The notes beneath the pieces are model-generated. The model searched no databases, had not been told where the DNA came from, and saw only the letters and a list, made by a program, of their open reading frames with translations. The translations under genes were made by a program, and so were the position numbers. Of a stretch of 64,000 bases of DNA, positions 23,723 through 34,102 are shown in pieces; within the stretch, counting starts at the first letter, position 1; each line of letters opens with the position of its first letter. Location of the stretch: contig CAVVIH010000006.1 in NCBI GenBank assembly GCA_963748295.1, positions 930,001 to 994,000 on the forward strand. Direction: 5' to 3'. This DNA is from CAVVIH01 sp963748295 (GTDB lineage Bacteria > Acidobacteriota > Vicinamibacteria > Vicinamibacterales > 2-12-FULL-66-21).

Positions 23723-24587
23723 ATTTCAGATTCCTGACCGCGTCCTCAATCAATGCCGTGAGCTCGCGGTATGTTAGCCGAATTTCCTCGTCCGGTCCTA
23801 CGGAACCGGCGCCGCCGCGCGCCGGATCGCGAACGAGACGCTGGCCGGAGGGCGCCTCCGGCGCGTGCACGATCTGGCAATCGGCGCCTTCGACCCCGTC
23901 CGGCTCCGGACAGATCGGCGCCGGCGAGGCGATGCCGTACATGCCGCGCAGGCCCTGCAGCCGGAACACTTCGTCGCGCGAGAGCAGCCGCTCGCCGCCG
24001 AGCATGCGGGCGACGAGACTGATCTTGGCGAAGTGTTCGATCGTCTCCATCTTGTAATACGCGGCGAACAGGTCGGCGCCGAGCGTCAGCGCGCCGTGGT
24101 TCGCGAGCAGCATGCCGTCGTGCGCCTTCACGTACTTCCGCACCGCTTCGGGCAGCTCCCGCGTGGACGGCGTCGCGTACTCCGCAATCGGCACGCTGCC
24201 GAGCGTCGTCACCACTTCGGCCAGCACCGCGCGGTCGAGCGGGATCCCCGCCACGGCAAAACCGGTGGCGATCGGCGGATGCGCGTGCACGACCGCCTGC
24301 ACGTCCGGCCGCTGACGGTAGACCTCGAGATGCATCTGCATCTCCGACGACGGGTCGCGATCGCCGGCGAGCTTCACCCCGTCGAGATCGGTGATGCACA
24401 TCATCGCCGGATCCATGAAGCCCTTGCAGACGCTCTTCGGCGTCATCAGCAGCCGCCTGTCGTCGAGCCGGACGCTGATGTTGCCGTCGTTGGACGCGGT
24501 ATAGCCGCGCGCGTACAGGCGCCGGCCGACTTCGACGATATCGGCGCGCAGTTGCTGCTCGTTACGCACGCTCAGCGTTTCTCCCAC
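23721..24587 (-). CDS. Class II aldolase (fuculose-phosphate aldolase-like), BMC-associated
   Basis: 288 aa. Residues about 10-215 form a class II aldolase/adducin domain: TASNDGNISVRL, the catalytic Glu region SSEMQMHLEVY, and zinc ligands AVVHAHPP and LANHGAL. A flexible linker is followed by a C-terminal amphipathic helix, LTYRELTALIEDAVRNLK, that resembles an encapsulation peptide. In PVM-type microcompartments such an aldolase cleaves fuculose- or rhamnulose-1-phosphate to lactaldehyde and DHAP inside the shell. Start is GTG 24587, overlapping the preceding gene; GTG 24569 is an alternative. Sugar specificity is inferred from the locus. Confidence 0.87.
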   Translation of the reverse strand: MGETLSVRNEQQLRADIVEVGRRLYARGYTASNDGNISVRLDDRRLLMTPKSVCKGFMDPAMMCITDLDGVKLAGDRDPSSEMQMHLEVYRQRPDVQAVVHAHPPIATGFAVAGIPLDRAVLAEVVTTLGSVPIAEYATPSTRELPEAVRKYVKAHDGMLLANHGALTLGADLFAAYYKMETIEHFAKISLVARMLGGERLLSRDEVFRLQGLRGMYGIASPAPICPEPDGVEGADCQIVHAPEAPSGQRLVRDPARGGAGSVGPDEEIRLTYRELTALIEDAVRNLK

Positions 24588-24820
24588 TTGTCACGGCAGC
24601 GTTCCGAACAGAAATATGCCGTCTCGCCAGCCGCGCGCGCGACGAGCGCCTTTCCGGGCGCCACGTAAACGCCGCAGATCGGATCGCGAACGAGCTTCAC
24701 GGCCTGCGGCGCGTTCGATCCAATCTCTCCGTATCCCGCGCCTTCGAACACGCCGCGCAGCAGACGCCACAGCGCCCGCACGACGACGAGGACGAGGATG
24801 ACGCGGAGCAGCCAGCTCAC
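24572..24820 (-). CDS. Small membrane-anchored YHS/TRASH-like metal-binding protein
   Basis: 82 aa with one N-terminal membrane helix (WLLRVILVLVVVRALW) and a cytosolic or periplasmic domain containing RDPICGVYV and, after ETAYFCSERC, DKWEKR. The CG...FCSxxCxxKW pattern matches YHS/TRASH-type small metal-binding domains. GTG 24820 is the best start, five bases after the TPR stop. It overlaps the aldolase start by 16 bases. Its link to the microcompartment is positional only. Confidence 0.75.
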   Translation of the reverse strand: MSWLLRVILVLVVVRALWRLLRGVFEGAGYGEIGSNAPQAVKLVRDPICGVYVAPGKALVARAAGETAYFCSERCRDKWEKR

Positions 24821-24824
24821 GGGA

Positions 24825-25458
24825 CTACTCCTGCGATGCGGGAGGCTTGGGCGCCGGGGCCGAGCCGCCGATGTCGGGATGCGCATTGCGAAGGCCGTCG
24901 AGCGCCTGCCGGGCGGCCCGCGCTTCGGGCGAATTCGGCGCCACTTCGATCACGCGCTGCCACGCTTTCGCGGCGCCTTCGAGATCCTGCTTGCCGAACG
25001 CCCGGACGACCCCGACGTTGAGCAGGGTCTTCGAGTGCTTCGGATCGAGCTCGAGCGAACGGTCGAACTGCGCGAGCGCCTTGTCCGGCTGGTTCATGTA
25101 GTAGTACGCGATGCCGAGATCGGTGCTCACGTCCGGATCGCGCGGCTCGATCCTGAGCGCATCCTCGTACCACTTGACGGCTTCGGGAAACCGGCCGGCG
25201 TCGAAGTACATGTTGCCGAGCTGCACGCGGGTCGCCGCATCACGCGGATTCTGCTCGGCGCTGGCGCGCAGCGAAGCCGCCCGAGACTCGTCGAGCGGAA
25301 CCGTCGTATCAGTCTGGCCGGACGGCGCCGGCGCCGCCTGCTGTTCCGCGACCGTCGGCGGGGCGAGGGCCGGCGACCTGCTGGCTGCCGATGATCCAGC
25401 CGACGATGAGGCCAAAAAAGACGCCGGCTACGCCGAAAAGAATCGATTCTCTGGGCAC
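24825..25458 (-). CDS. Membrane-anchored TPR protein, frameshifted
   Basis: GTG 25458 gives MPRESILFGVAGVFFGLIVGWIIGSQQ, a single membrane anchor. A frame break near 25370 leads to the main part, which contains at least three TPR units (RDAATRVQLGNMYFDAGRFPEAV, PDVSTDLGIAYYYMNQPDKAL, SKTLLNVGVVRAFGKQDLEGA). Joined, it is about 210 aa. TPR repeats mediate protein contacts; partner unknown. It lies between pdxJ and the YHS-like gene. Confidence 0.78.
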
Positions 25459-25532
25459 GGGGAACTCAGATCAGCATAACTCAGGAACCGCGGGACCGGG
25501 GACCAGGGGCCAGCAGGTCGGGGGCCGTGAGA

Positions 25533-26279
25533 TCACCCCGCGACCGCGGCCAGATAATCGCGCACGGCCCGGTCGAGGCCGACGAACAGCGCATGGCTGA
25601 TCAGCGCGTGGCCGATTGAGACTTCGTCCAGGTGCGGCAGCGTGCGGAACAGCGTCAGGTTCTCGAGGTCGAGATCGTGGCCGGCGTTGATGCCGAGGCC
25701 CAGCTCGTGCGCCAGCTCGGCCGCGGCGACGTACTGCCGGAAGCTCGCGGTCGCGGCGTCGCCGCCCGCTTCGAACGCGCGCGCAAACGGCTCGGTGTAG
25801 AGCTCGATCCGCGCCGCGCCAAGCGACGCCGCCCAGCGGATGGCCGCGGGATCGGGATCGACGAACATGCTGACGCGGATGCCGCGGTCCTGCAGGTCGC
25901 TGACGAGGTGCCGCATCTCCGCCACCGGCGTGTCCGGGGGCCAGCCCGCATGGCTCGTGATCTCGCCGGGACGGACGGGCACGAGCGTGCACTGGTGCGG
26001 ACGCACGTCGCGCACGGCCTCCATCAAGTCCGGCCGCGGATCCCCTTCGATGTTGAACTCGACGTGAGGCGCGCTGGCGCCGAGCTCGTTCGCGATCTCG
26101 TGGACATCCGCCATGGTGATGTGGCGGGCGTCGGCGCGCGGGTGCACGGTGATGCCGGGCGATCCGCTCGCGACGGTCACCCGCACGGCCTCGATGACGC
26201 TCGGGATGCGGCCGCCGCGCGAGTTGCGGACGGTCGCAATCTTGTTGACGTTCACGCTCAGCCGGACACCGGTAGCCAC
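25533..26279 (-). CDS. pdxJ: Pyridoxine 5'-phosphate synthase
   Basis: Joins 3-amino-2-oxopropyl phosphate and deoxyxylulose 5-phosphate to pyridoxine 5'-phosphate. 248 aa TIM barrel: RLSVNVNKIATVRNSRGG at the N-terminus, GITVHPRADARHI, the catalytic Glu in VEFNIEGDP, and GINAGHDLDLENL and EVSIGHALISHAL in the phosphate-binding part. Start GTG 26279, one base after the glmM stop in the order of transcription. Complete and of normal length. Confidence 0.95.
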   Translation of the reverse strand: MATGVRLSVNVNKIATVRNSRGGRIPSVIEAVRVTVASGSPGITVHPRADARHITMADVHEIANELGASAPHVEFNIEGDPRPDLMEAVRDVRPHQCTLVPVRPGEITSHAGWPPDTPVAEMRHLVSDLQDRGIRVSMFVDPDPAAIRWAASLGAARIELYTEPFARAFEAGGDAATASFRQYVAAAELAHELGLGINAGHDLDLENLTLFRTLPHLDEVSIGHALISHALFVGLDRAVRDYLAAVAG

Positions 26280-26280
26280 G

Positions 26281-27645
26281 TCAGCCCAGATGCTCCTTGA
26301 CGGTGCCGGCGATCTCCGCCGCCCATCCCTGGATCTCGTGCTGGTTCCGTCCCTCGAGCATGACCCGCAGCAGCGGCTCGGTGCCCGAATACCGGACCAG
26401 CAGCCGTCCGTGTCCGCTCAATCGCTGTTCGACGCGGTCCATGGCCGCCGCAATCTCGGGGATCGACCGCAGCTCTTTCTTCTCCCGCACGCGGACGTTG
26501 ACCAGCACCTGCGGATACGTCACGAGCTGATCGGCAAGCGCGGAAAGCTCCTGGCCGGTTTCGGCCATCACCCGCAGAACGTTGAGCGCCGTGGCGATGC
26601 CGTCGCCGGTATAGAGGTGGTCCGAGAAGATGATGTGCCCCGACTGCTCTCCGCCGATCGACAGCTGCGCTTGAGCATCTCCTCCATCACGTACTTGTCG
26701 CCGACCGGACAGCGGACGAGATCGATCGCGCTCTCGCGCAGCGCGATCTCGAGGCCGATGTTGCTCATGACCGTCGCCACGATCGCGTCGCCGGCCAGCC
26801 GCCCCTGCGACTTCATGTGCCGTCCGCACATCAGCAGCACCGCGTCGCCGTCGACGATCCTGCCCAATCCGTCGACGAAGATCGCGCGATCGCCGTCGCC
26901 GTCGAACGCCACGCCCATCCGGCAGCGATGCTCGGTCACCGCGCGCGCCAGCAGTGCCGGATGTGTCGAGCCGCACTCCAGGTTGATGTTCCGGCCGTCC
27001 GGCGCGGCGCCGAGCAGGACGACATCGAATCCGAGCTCGCGAAACAGCCTCGGCGCGACAGTGGTCGTCGCCCCGTTGGCCGTGTCGACCGCGATGCGGA
27101 ACGCGCCGAGTGCCTCCGGCGCGGGCAGCGCCAGGCGCGCGTGCGCGATATAGGCATCGACGACGTCGAGGCGCTCGATTTTCGGAAACGCGGACGGCGG
27201 CACCGTCCAGTCGTCGCGCGCGACGATTGCCTCGACTTCCCGTTCGAGCTGCTCGGTGAATTTTTCCCCTTTGCCCGAGAACACCTTGATGCCGTTGTCG
27301 GCGAACGGATTGTGCGACGCCGAGATGACGATGCCGGCGTCGAAGGCCATCTCGCGCGTCACGTAGGCGACGGCAGGCGTCGGGACCACGCCGGCGCTCG
27401 TGACCGACGCGCCAGCGGATGTGGCGCCACGCGCGAGCTCCTGCTCGATCCAGTCGCCCGACTCGCGGGTGTCGCGCCCGACGATGAACCGCAGGCCTGT
27501 CGAGGCGCCCTGCCCTGAGCCTGTCGAAGGGTGAGACATCGCCCGCACCAGCGCGGCGCCGAGCCGCGCAATCGTCGTGCGATCGAGGGGATATTTCCCC
27601 GCGGTGCCGCGGACACCGTCAGTACCCGAACAGCTGGTTGGACAT
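26281..27645 (-). CDS. glmM: Phosphoglucosamine mutase, two frame breaks
   Basis: Converts glucosamine-6-phosphate to glucosamine-1-phosphate for peptidoglycan. ATG 27645 gives MSNQLFG; one extra base at 27624 breaks the frame, and the next frame continues TDGVRGTAGKYPLD. The phosphoserine loop VISASHNPFADNG, the metal loop AFDGDGDRA and VGDKYVMEEML are present. A second break near 26668 leads back to QLSIGGEQSGHII and the phosphate-binding RYSGTEPLLRVM. Correcting the first break also creates a proper stop for cdaR. An HPSTGSGQGASTG insert comes from a repeat within the coding region. Confidence 0.88.
27511..27534. repeat. REP-like CCTGAGCCTGTCGAAGG repeat within glmM
   Basis: TGCCCTGAGCCTGTCGAAGG plus flanks, an imperfect palindrome of a type dispersed in many bacterial genomes, reads in frame as STGSGQG near residue 45 of GlmM. 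This surface position lies before GRDTRESG and could tolerate an insertion. Confidence 0.6.
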
Positions 27646-28559
27646 TCGAAAGCCGGATGGTTACCTCGACTACGGCGGGCTTGATTGCGCTGACGCCGAA
27701 TGCTTCTGAAGGATCGACCTGAACGCGGAGATTGTACCGGCCGGGTCCGAGGCCGGCAAGATCCACGAAGGCCTGAATGGTATCCGGCCCGATGGTGTCG
27801 AGCGCATCCTGCTGGCCGCGGACCTGGACCTCCGTGAGCGACGGCGCGATGCTCGCGCGCATGCCGTTGCCGAGATTCCGCCACCGCACCGGGACGCGCG
27901 CGTGCCGTTCGACGGGCGCCGGCAGGATCTCGACGACCACCGTCGCGCGCTGAGGCTCGCACCAGCCGGACGGCGGAATCCGAGACGCCAACCGTCACGA
28001 CGTCGCGCAGCCGCTCGCGCTCGCCGCCCACCGATAGCGTCTCCGTCGTCGCCTCCGCCAGCTTCCTGACGCGGCTCTCGGGACCGATCACGCGGACTGT
28101 CGCCGGCTCTGCCGTGATCCGCCCCACCACGAAGCCGGGCGCCGGTTCGCCCTCGAGCGCCGGCACGACCGGCAGCGTCCGGATGCTCGACTTCTCGAGT
28201 TCGACCGCAAGCGTCGAGGGCACGATCTGCGCGACCTGCACACCGTAGGGGACCTTGACCTGATCGGTGCGCAGGGGAAACAGCCTGGATCCCGGCCGCG
28301 CGTTCGACAGATCGAGAACGGCGATCACCTCGCCGACGTCGAGGCGGCTGAGCAGCGGCGACGATCCGCGGACGAGCACGTCGACCGACAGCGGCGGATC
28401 ACCGACGATCTCGAGATCCTCCGGCTTCTGGGTCATCTCGAGCGGCACCCTCATGGCACGCTCGACGACCTGCTCGCCGGCAACGGTCAGCCACAGCAGC
28501 GTCGCCACCGCGATCGCGAGGACCTTCAGGCCCAGATGTCGAAAAGGGTGATACGCCAT
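27619..28559 (-). CDS. cdaR: CdaR (YbbR-domain) regulator of diadenylate cyclase, frameshifted
   Basis: Membrane-anchored protein that modulates CdaA. ATG 28559 overlaps the cdaA stop by one base. An N-terminal membrane helix (LGLKVLAIAVATLLWLTVAG) precedes YbbR repeats: VPLEMTQKPEDLEIVG, TVRVIGPESRVRKLAEATTE, then after a break near 27957 EPQRATVVVEILP and VRGQQDALDTIGPDTIQAFVDL. Removing the single extra base at 27624 would end the protein with TGA at 27619-27621. It has four YbbR-like units, about 310 aa. Position between cdaA and glmM matches the conserved operon of Gram-positive bacteria. Confidence 0.85.
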
Positions 28560-29374
28560 CAGGCCTCGTAGCGGACTTGCGTCTTCCTGCTCAACGGCCG
28601 GCGATGCGAGATCAGCGTGTGCAGCCGCTCCCGCAATTGATCCGCGGTGAGGTCGCGCTCGAGGCCGCCGTCGAGGGCGAGCCCGATCTGCCCACGCTCC
28701 TCCGACACCACGACCGCGACCGCGTCGCTCTCTTCGGTGAGGCCGATGGCGGCGCGATGCCGCGTGCCCAGCTCCCGGCTGATTCTCGGATTCACGGTCA
28801 GCGGCAGGAAGCAGGCGGCTGCCGCCACGCGGTCCTCCTGCAGGATCACGGCGCCGTCGTGCAGCGGCGAGCCGGGCTGGAAGATGGTGACAAGCAGGTC
28901 GTAGGTCATCTCGGCGTCGAGCGGGATGCCGCTCTCGATGTAGTTCCGCAAGCCGATCTCCCGCTCGATGGCGATGATGGCTCCCTTCTTCTGCGCCGCG
29001 AGCATCGTCGCGGCGACGATCACCTCTTCGATCGTCTCGTCGGACTCCTGCTTCGTGAAGTAGCGGAAGAACGGCGCCTGCCCGAAATGCGCGAGCGCGC
29101 GCCTGATGTCGGACTGGAAGATGACGATCGCGGCAAACACGACGTACACCAGCATGTTGCGGATCAGCCAGTTCAGCGTCTGCAACGGGGCCAGGCTGGA
29201 GACGTAGAACAGCGCGACGACGAGCAGCGACCCGACCGCCATCTGGACCGCCCGCGTTCCTCTGATGAGCTTGAGGAACTCGTAGATCAGGATGGAGACG
29301 ATCGCTATGTCGAGCAGATCCCACCAGCCGGCCGGCGGCCGATACCGGATCAGGCTGTTCAGAAACTCAGGCAT
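28559..29374 (-). CDS. cdaA: Diadenylate cyclase CdaA
   Basis: Makes c-di-AMP from two ATP. 271 aa: three N-terminal membrane helices (about 15-85) and a DAC domain with the catalytic LHDGAVIL (DGA) and GTRHRAAIG (RHR) motifs. Length and topology match CdaA/DacA rather than DisA or CdaS. Followed directly by cdaR and glmM, so c-di-AMP output is probably linked to cell-wall precursor supply here as in Bacillus, where GlmM binds CdaA. Whether c-di-AMP phosphodiesterases exist in this genome is not visible. Confidence 0.95.
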   Translation of the reverse strand: MPEFLNSLIRYRPPAGWWDLLDIAIVSILIYEFLKLIRGTRAVQMAVGSLLVVALFYVSSLAPLQTLNWLIRNMLVYVVFAAIVIFQSDIRRALAHFGQAPFFRYFTKQESDETIEEVIVAATMLAAQKKGAIIAIEREIGLRNYIESGIPLDAEMTYDLLVTIFQPGSPLHDGAVILQEDRVAAAACFLPLTVNPRISRELGTRHRAAIGLTEESDAVAVVVSEERGQIGLALDGGLERDLTADQLRERLHTLISHRRPLSRKTQVRYEA

Positions 29375-29440
29375 CGCAGGGGTAGCTTAACAAAAGGTGC
29401 CAAGGTGCCGGGTGCCAGGTACGGTGCCAGGTGCCAAGTG

Positions 29441-30331
29441 CTAGGTGCTTGACCTGATTCGATCGGCGACCCGCACGACATCCACCATCTCCCTGACGCC
29501 ATGTACGCGGACGATATGCGCGCCGAGGAGGACGCTGGCGGTGACGGCCGCGGCGGTGCCCCACTCGCGGTCGGGGGGCAGCCGCTCCCCGAGAGCGACC
29601 TTGAGAAACGACTTGCGGGATGGGCCGCTCAGAATCGGGCGGCCGAGGGCGTCGAGCGCGGGGAGGCGGCGCAGCACCTCGAAGCTGTGCTCGGCCCGCT
29701 TCGCGAAGCCGAACCCGGGATCGAGGATGATCGCGTCTTCGCGCACTCCCTCGGCGACGGCCCTGCCGATTGCGCCGCGCAGCTCCTCGCCGACCTCGCG
29801 GACGACATCGTCATAGACCGCAAGCTCGTACATCTCGCGCGAGCGGCCGCGGGTGTGCATCAGCACGAGCGCCGCGCCGGTGTCCGCCGCCACCTGCCCG
29901 AGCGCCCTGTCGTATAGCAGCCCGCTGACGTCGTTGATGATCGTCGCGCCGCGCGCGACGGCTTCCCGCGCCACTTCCGACTTGTAGGTGTCGATCGAGA
30001 TCAGGGCGACGCCGTGCGCGGCCAGCCCCTCGACGACCGGCAGGACGCGCCGCATTTCGTCGGCGGCCGGCAGGCGGTCGGCGCCGGGACGCGTGGACTC
30101 GCCGCCCACGTCCAGGATGTCCGCGCCGTCCTCGATCATCCTGAGTCCATCGTCCACCGCGCGCTTCGGATCGAGCCGCAGGCCGCCGTCCGAGAACGAA
30201 TCAGGCGTGATGTTGAGGATCCCCATGACCAGCGTGCGAGCGCCGAGTTCGAGCGTTCGTCCGCCCGGAAGGGGGACACGGTATGCGGCGCGCTCCGGCC
30301 AGGAAAAATGAAAAAGGGACAAGGGATGCAT
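29441..30331 (-). CDS. folP: Dihydropteroate synthase
   Basis: Condenses p-aminobenzoate with hydroxymethyldihydropterin pyrophosphate in folate synthesis. The TIM barrel shows VMGILNITPDSFSDGG, DILDVGGESTRPGA, ISIDTYKSEVA, INDVSGL, ILDPGFGFAKR, GPSRKSFL and the final VRVHGVREM. All pterin- and pABA-site motifs are present. The start is uncertain: the ATG at 30331 sits in the loop of the ftsH terminator hairpin and TTG 30322 is an alternative; the first family-conserved residues begin only around YRVPLPGG. Confidence 0.92.
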   Translation of the reverse strand: MHPLSLFHFSWPERAAYRVPLPGGRTLELGARTLVMGILNITPDSFSDGGLRLDPKRAVDDGLRMIEDGADILDVGGESTRPGADRLPAADEMRRVLPVVEGLAAHGVALISIDTYKSEVAREAVARGATIINDVSGLLYDRALGQVAADTGAALVLMHTRGRSREMYELAVYDDVVREVGEELRGAIGRAVAEGVREDAIILDPGFGFAKRAEHSFEVLRRLPALDALGRPILSGPSRKSFLKVALGERLPPDREWGTAAAVTASVLLGAHIVRVHGVREMVDVVRVADRIRSST

Positions 30332-30346
30332 TATCCCTTGTCCCTT
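30304..30346 (-). terminator. Intrinsic terminator after ftsH
   Basis: Thirteen-pair perfect stem AAGGGACAAGGGA with a seven-base loop, followed on the minus strand by TTTCATTTTT. It ends the tilS-ftsH transcript and also covers the proposed folP start. Confidence 0.85.
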
Positions 30347-30374
30347 CGAGGTTGTCGCGCTGACGTGCGCGGCG

Positions 30375-32306
<1,932 letters not shown>

Positions 32307-32310
<4 letters not shown>

Positions 32311-33785
32311 CCTGGGCCTCCTAACCGCCTTGCTTTCAAGAATATCACGCCTTGTAAAGGCTCCGTGACCCGAAAATCCTCGGCCGCGGGATGCCCCACG
32401 ACCCACACGATACGGTCCTCGCTATCCACAACGATCGGCAACAGATCCCGGTCTTCGCGGGCGACTTTCCGGTCGACCAGGAAATCCTGCAGCTTCTTGG
32501 TCCTGCCGGGCAGCCCCCGCGGGCTAAACCTGTCCCCCGGCTTCCGGGAGCGCACCGCCAGCGGCAGGGCGAGCCGATTTGCCTGGACGACGGCATCGAG
32601 CCAGGCCGCCGGGGTCGTCGCGGCCGCGGAACCGTCCGAATCCCCCGCCATCTGCGCCGAGATGGTCCAGCCCTGCGCGGCCAGAGTGACCTCTCCTGGT
32701 ATAGACAACGGAAAACTGAAAGAGTTCGCGAACGCGCGAAACGGCTCGCGCACCAGCTCGATCTTCGCCCCCCTGCGAGCCGCCTGCTGCCCCGGTAAAC
32801 TCACTGCACCCGAAGACGCCACGGCCATGTCGAGGATCGCCTCGACGTGGTCGAGCCCCACGAATCTGTCGGGAGCCAGAATAGAGAGCGCGATGCGGGC
32901 CAGCCGAGATGCCAGCGCAGGGTGCAGAGACGCCAGCGCCGCTGCATCGATTTCGACGGCGGCGACGCCATCGAAGTCTTTGCCGCGACCTGCCGGCTCG
33001 AACCGTTCCCGCGTCAGCGGGACCGTTTCGCCACTGCTATTTCTTAAGACGATCAAACCGGCAAAATCGATTGCTTCATTTTGCAGGCGGTCCTGATCTT
33101 GCCTGGCGAGCTCGGCCTCGCGGGCGAGAATCTCGACGATCGGTTCGCAAAACCCGCGCGCGATGAACGGAATCAGCTCGTGCCGGACGCGATTCCGCGG
33201 GATCGACACGTCGACGTTGGTCTCGTCCTCGCGAAACGGTTGAGCGCTCTCCGCCAGATAGCTGCGCAGCTCCTCGCGACGGATCTCGATCAGCGGCCTG
33301 ACGACCCGTCCGGCGACCGGCAGCACACCCGCAAGGCCGCGAGTGCCGGCGCCGCGAATCAGCCGCAGCAGAAACGTCTCCGCCTGATCGTCGCGCGTGT
33401 GGCCGGTGGCGACGACGTCAGCCGCCAGCGACTCGCGAGCCCGTGCGAGGAACGCATAGCGGGCCTGCCGCGCGGCATCTTCAATCGACCGGTGCTGCTC
33501 CCGCGCCAGCTCGCGAATCGCGGCACGCTCGGACACGAACGGCACGCGCAGGCTCGCCGCCAGGCCACGACAGAACTCCTCGTCGGCATCGGCCGCCTCG
33601 CGCAGCGCGTGGTTCAGATGCGCAATTCCCGCGAGCTGCCAGCCGCCGCGCGCCTCGAGCTCGTGCACGAGCAGCGCCAGCGCGACCGAATCCGAGCCTC
33701 CCGACAGCGCGACGAGCACACGCCCGCCCGCCGGAATCATCCGGTGAGTCTGAACCGTGCGAAGTACGCGCTGCGGCAGAGACAT
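32307..33785 (-). CDS. tilS: tRNA(Ile)-lysidine synthase
   Basis: Adds lysine to C34 of tRNA-Ile(CAU), changing it from Met to Ile decoding. 492 aa from ATG 33785 (an in-frame TTG nine bases earlier is less likely). PP-loop LVALSGGSDSVALALL, GHTRDDQAETFLLRLIRGAG and PRNRVRHELIP belong to the catalytic domain; SRKPGDRFSPRGLPGRTKKLQDFLVDRKV and DRIVWVVGH are the C-terminal TilS domain. Its stop overlaps the ftsH start, the classic tilS-ftsH pairing. A CAU tRNA gene lies 219 bases upstream. Confidence 0.95.
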
Positions 33786-33793
33786 GGCTTTCA

Positions 33794-33984
33794 AATTGTT
33801 AATTGCTAGTTGTTAATCAGCGATAACAAGCTTCTTCGGCGGACCGGACGGCTAGCGGCGGCGGACCAGCCGGCTAGCGGCGGCGGACTGGACGGCTTGC
33901 CGCAGAACCGGACGGCTTGCCACAAGCCGTCCGAGCCTTGAAAGAAGCTGGTTGCCCCTGATTAACAATTAGCAACTAACAATT
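33794..33984. repeat. MITE-like element with 27-bp terminal inverted repeats
   Basis: Arms at 33794-33820 and 33958-33984 match at 25 of 27 positions when one is reversed (AATTGTTAATTGCTAGTTGTTAATCAG). A second short inverted pair (AGCTTCTT/AAGAAGCT) lies inside. The centre contains repeated GGCGGACCGGACGGCTAGC-type units. No open frame; AT-rich ends around a GC-rich core. Length 191 bases. Confidence 0.6.
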
Positions 33985-34003
33985 ACAGGACTTAGAAAGA
34001 GGA

Positions 34004-34080
34004 TGGTGCCGGTGCAGGGACTTGAACCCCGGACAACGCGGATATGAGCCGCGTGCTCTAACCAACTGAGCTACACCGGC
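34004..34080 (-). tRNA. tRNA with CAU anticodon (tRNA-Met, or tRNA-Ile2)
   Basis: Read on the minus strand: acceptor GCCGGTG pairs with CACCGGC, D-arm TAGCTCAGTTGGTTAGAGCA, anticodon stem-loop CGCGG-CTCATAT-CCGCG with anticodon CAT, T-arm CCGGGGTTCAAGTCCCTGC, discriminator A and an encoded CCA (34004-34006). The acceptor lacks the C1 mismatch of initiator tRNA. Elongator Met is most likely; the nearby tilS keeps the lysidine-modified Ile2 option open. Confidence 0.9.
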
Positions 34081-34102
34081 GGGAAACAAATATTCTACTA
34101 CA

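Noticed and set aside
22420..23737. Plus-strand open frames opposite the BMC shell genes
   Set aside because: Antisense shadows; the minus-strand shell proteins are unmistakable and tightly spaced.
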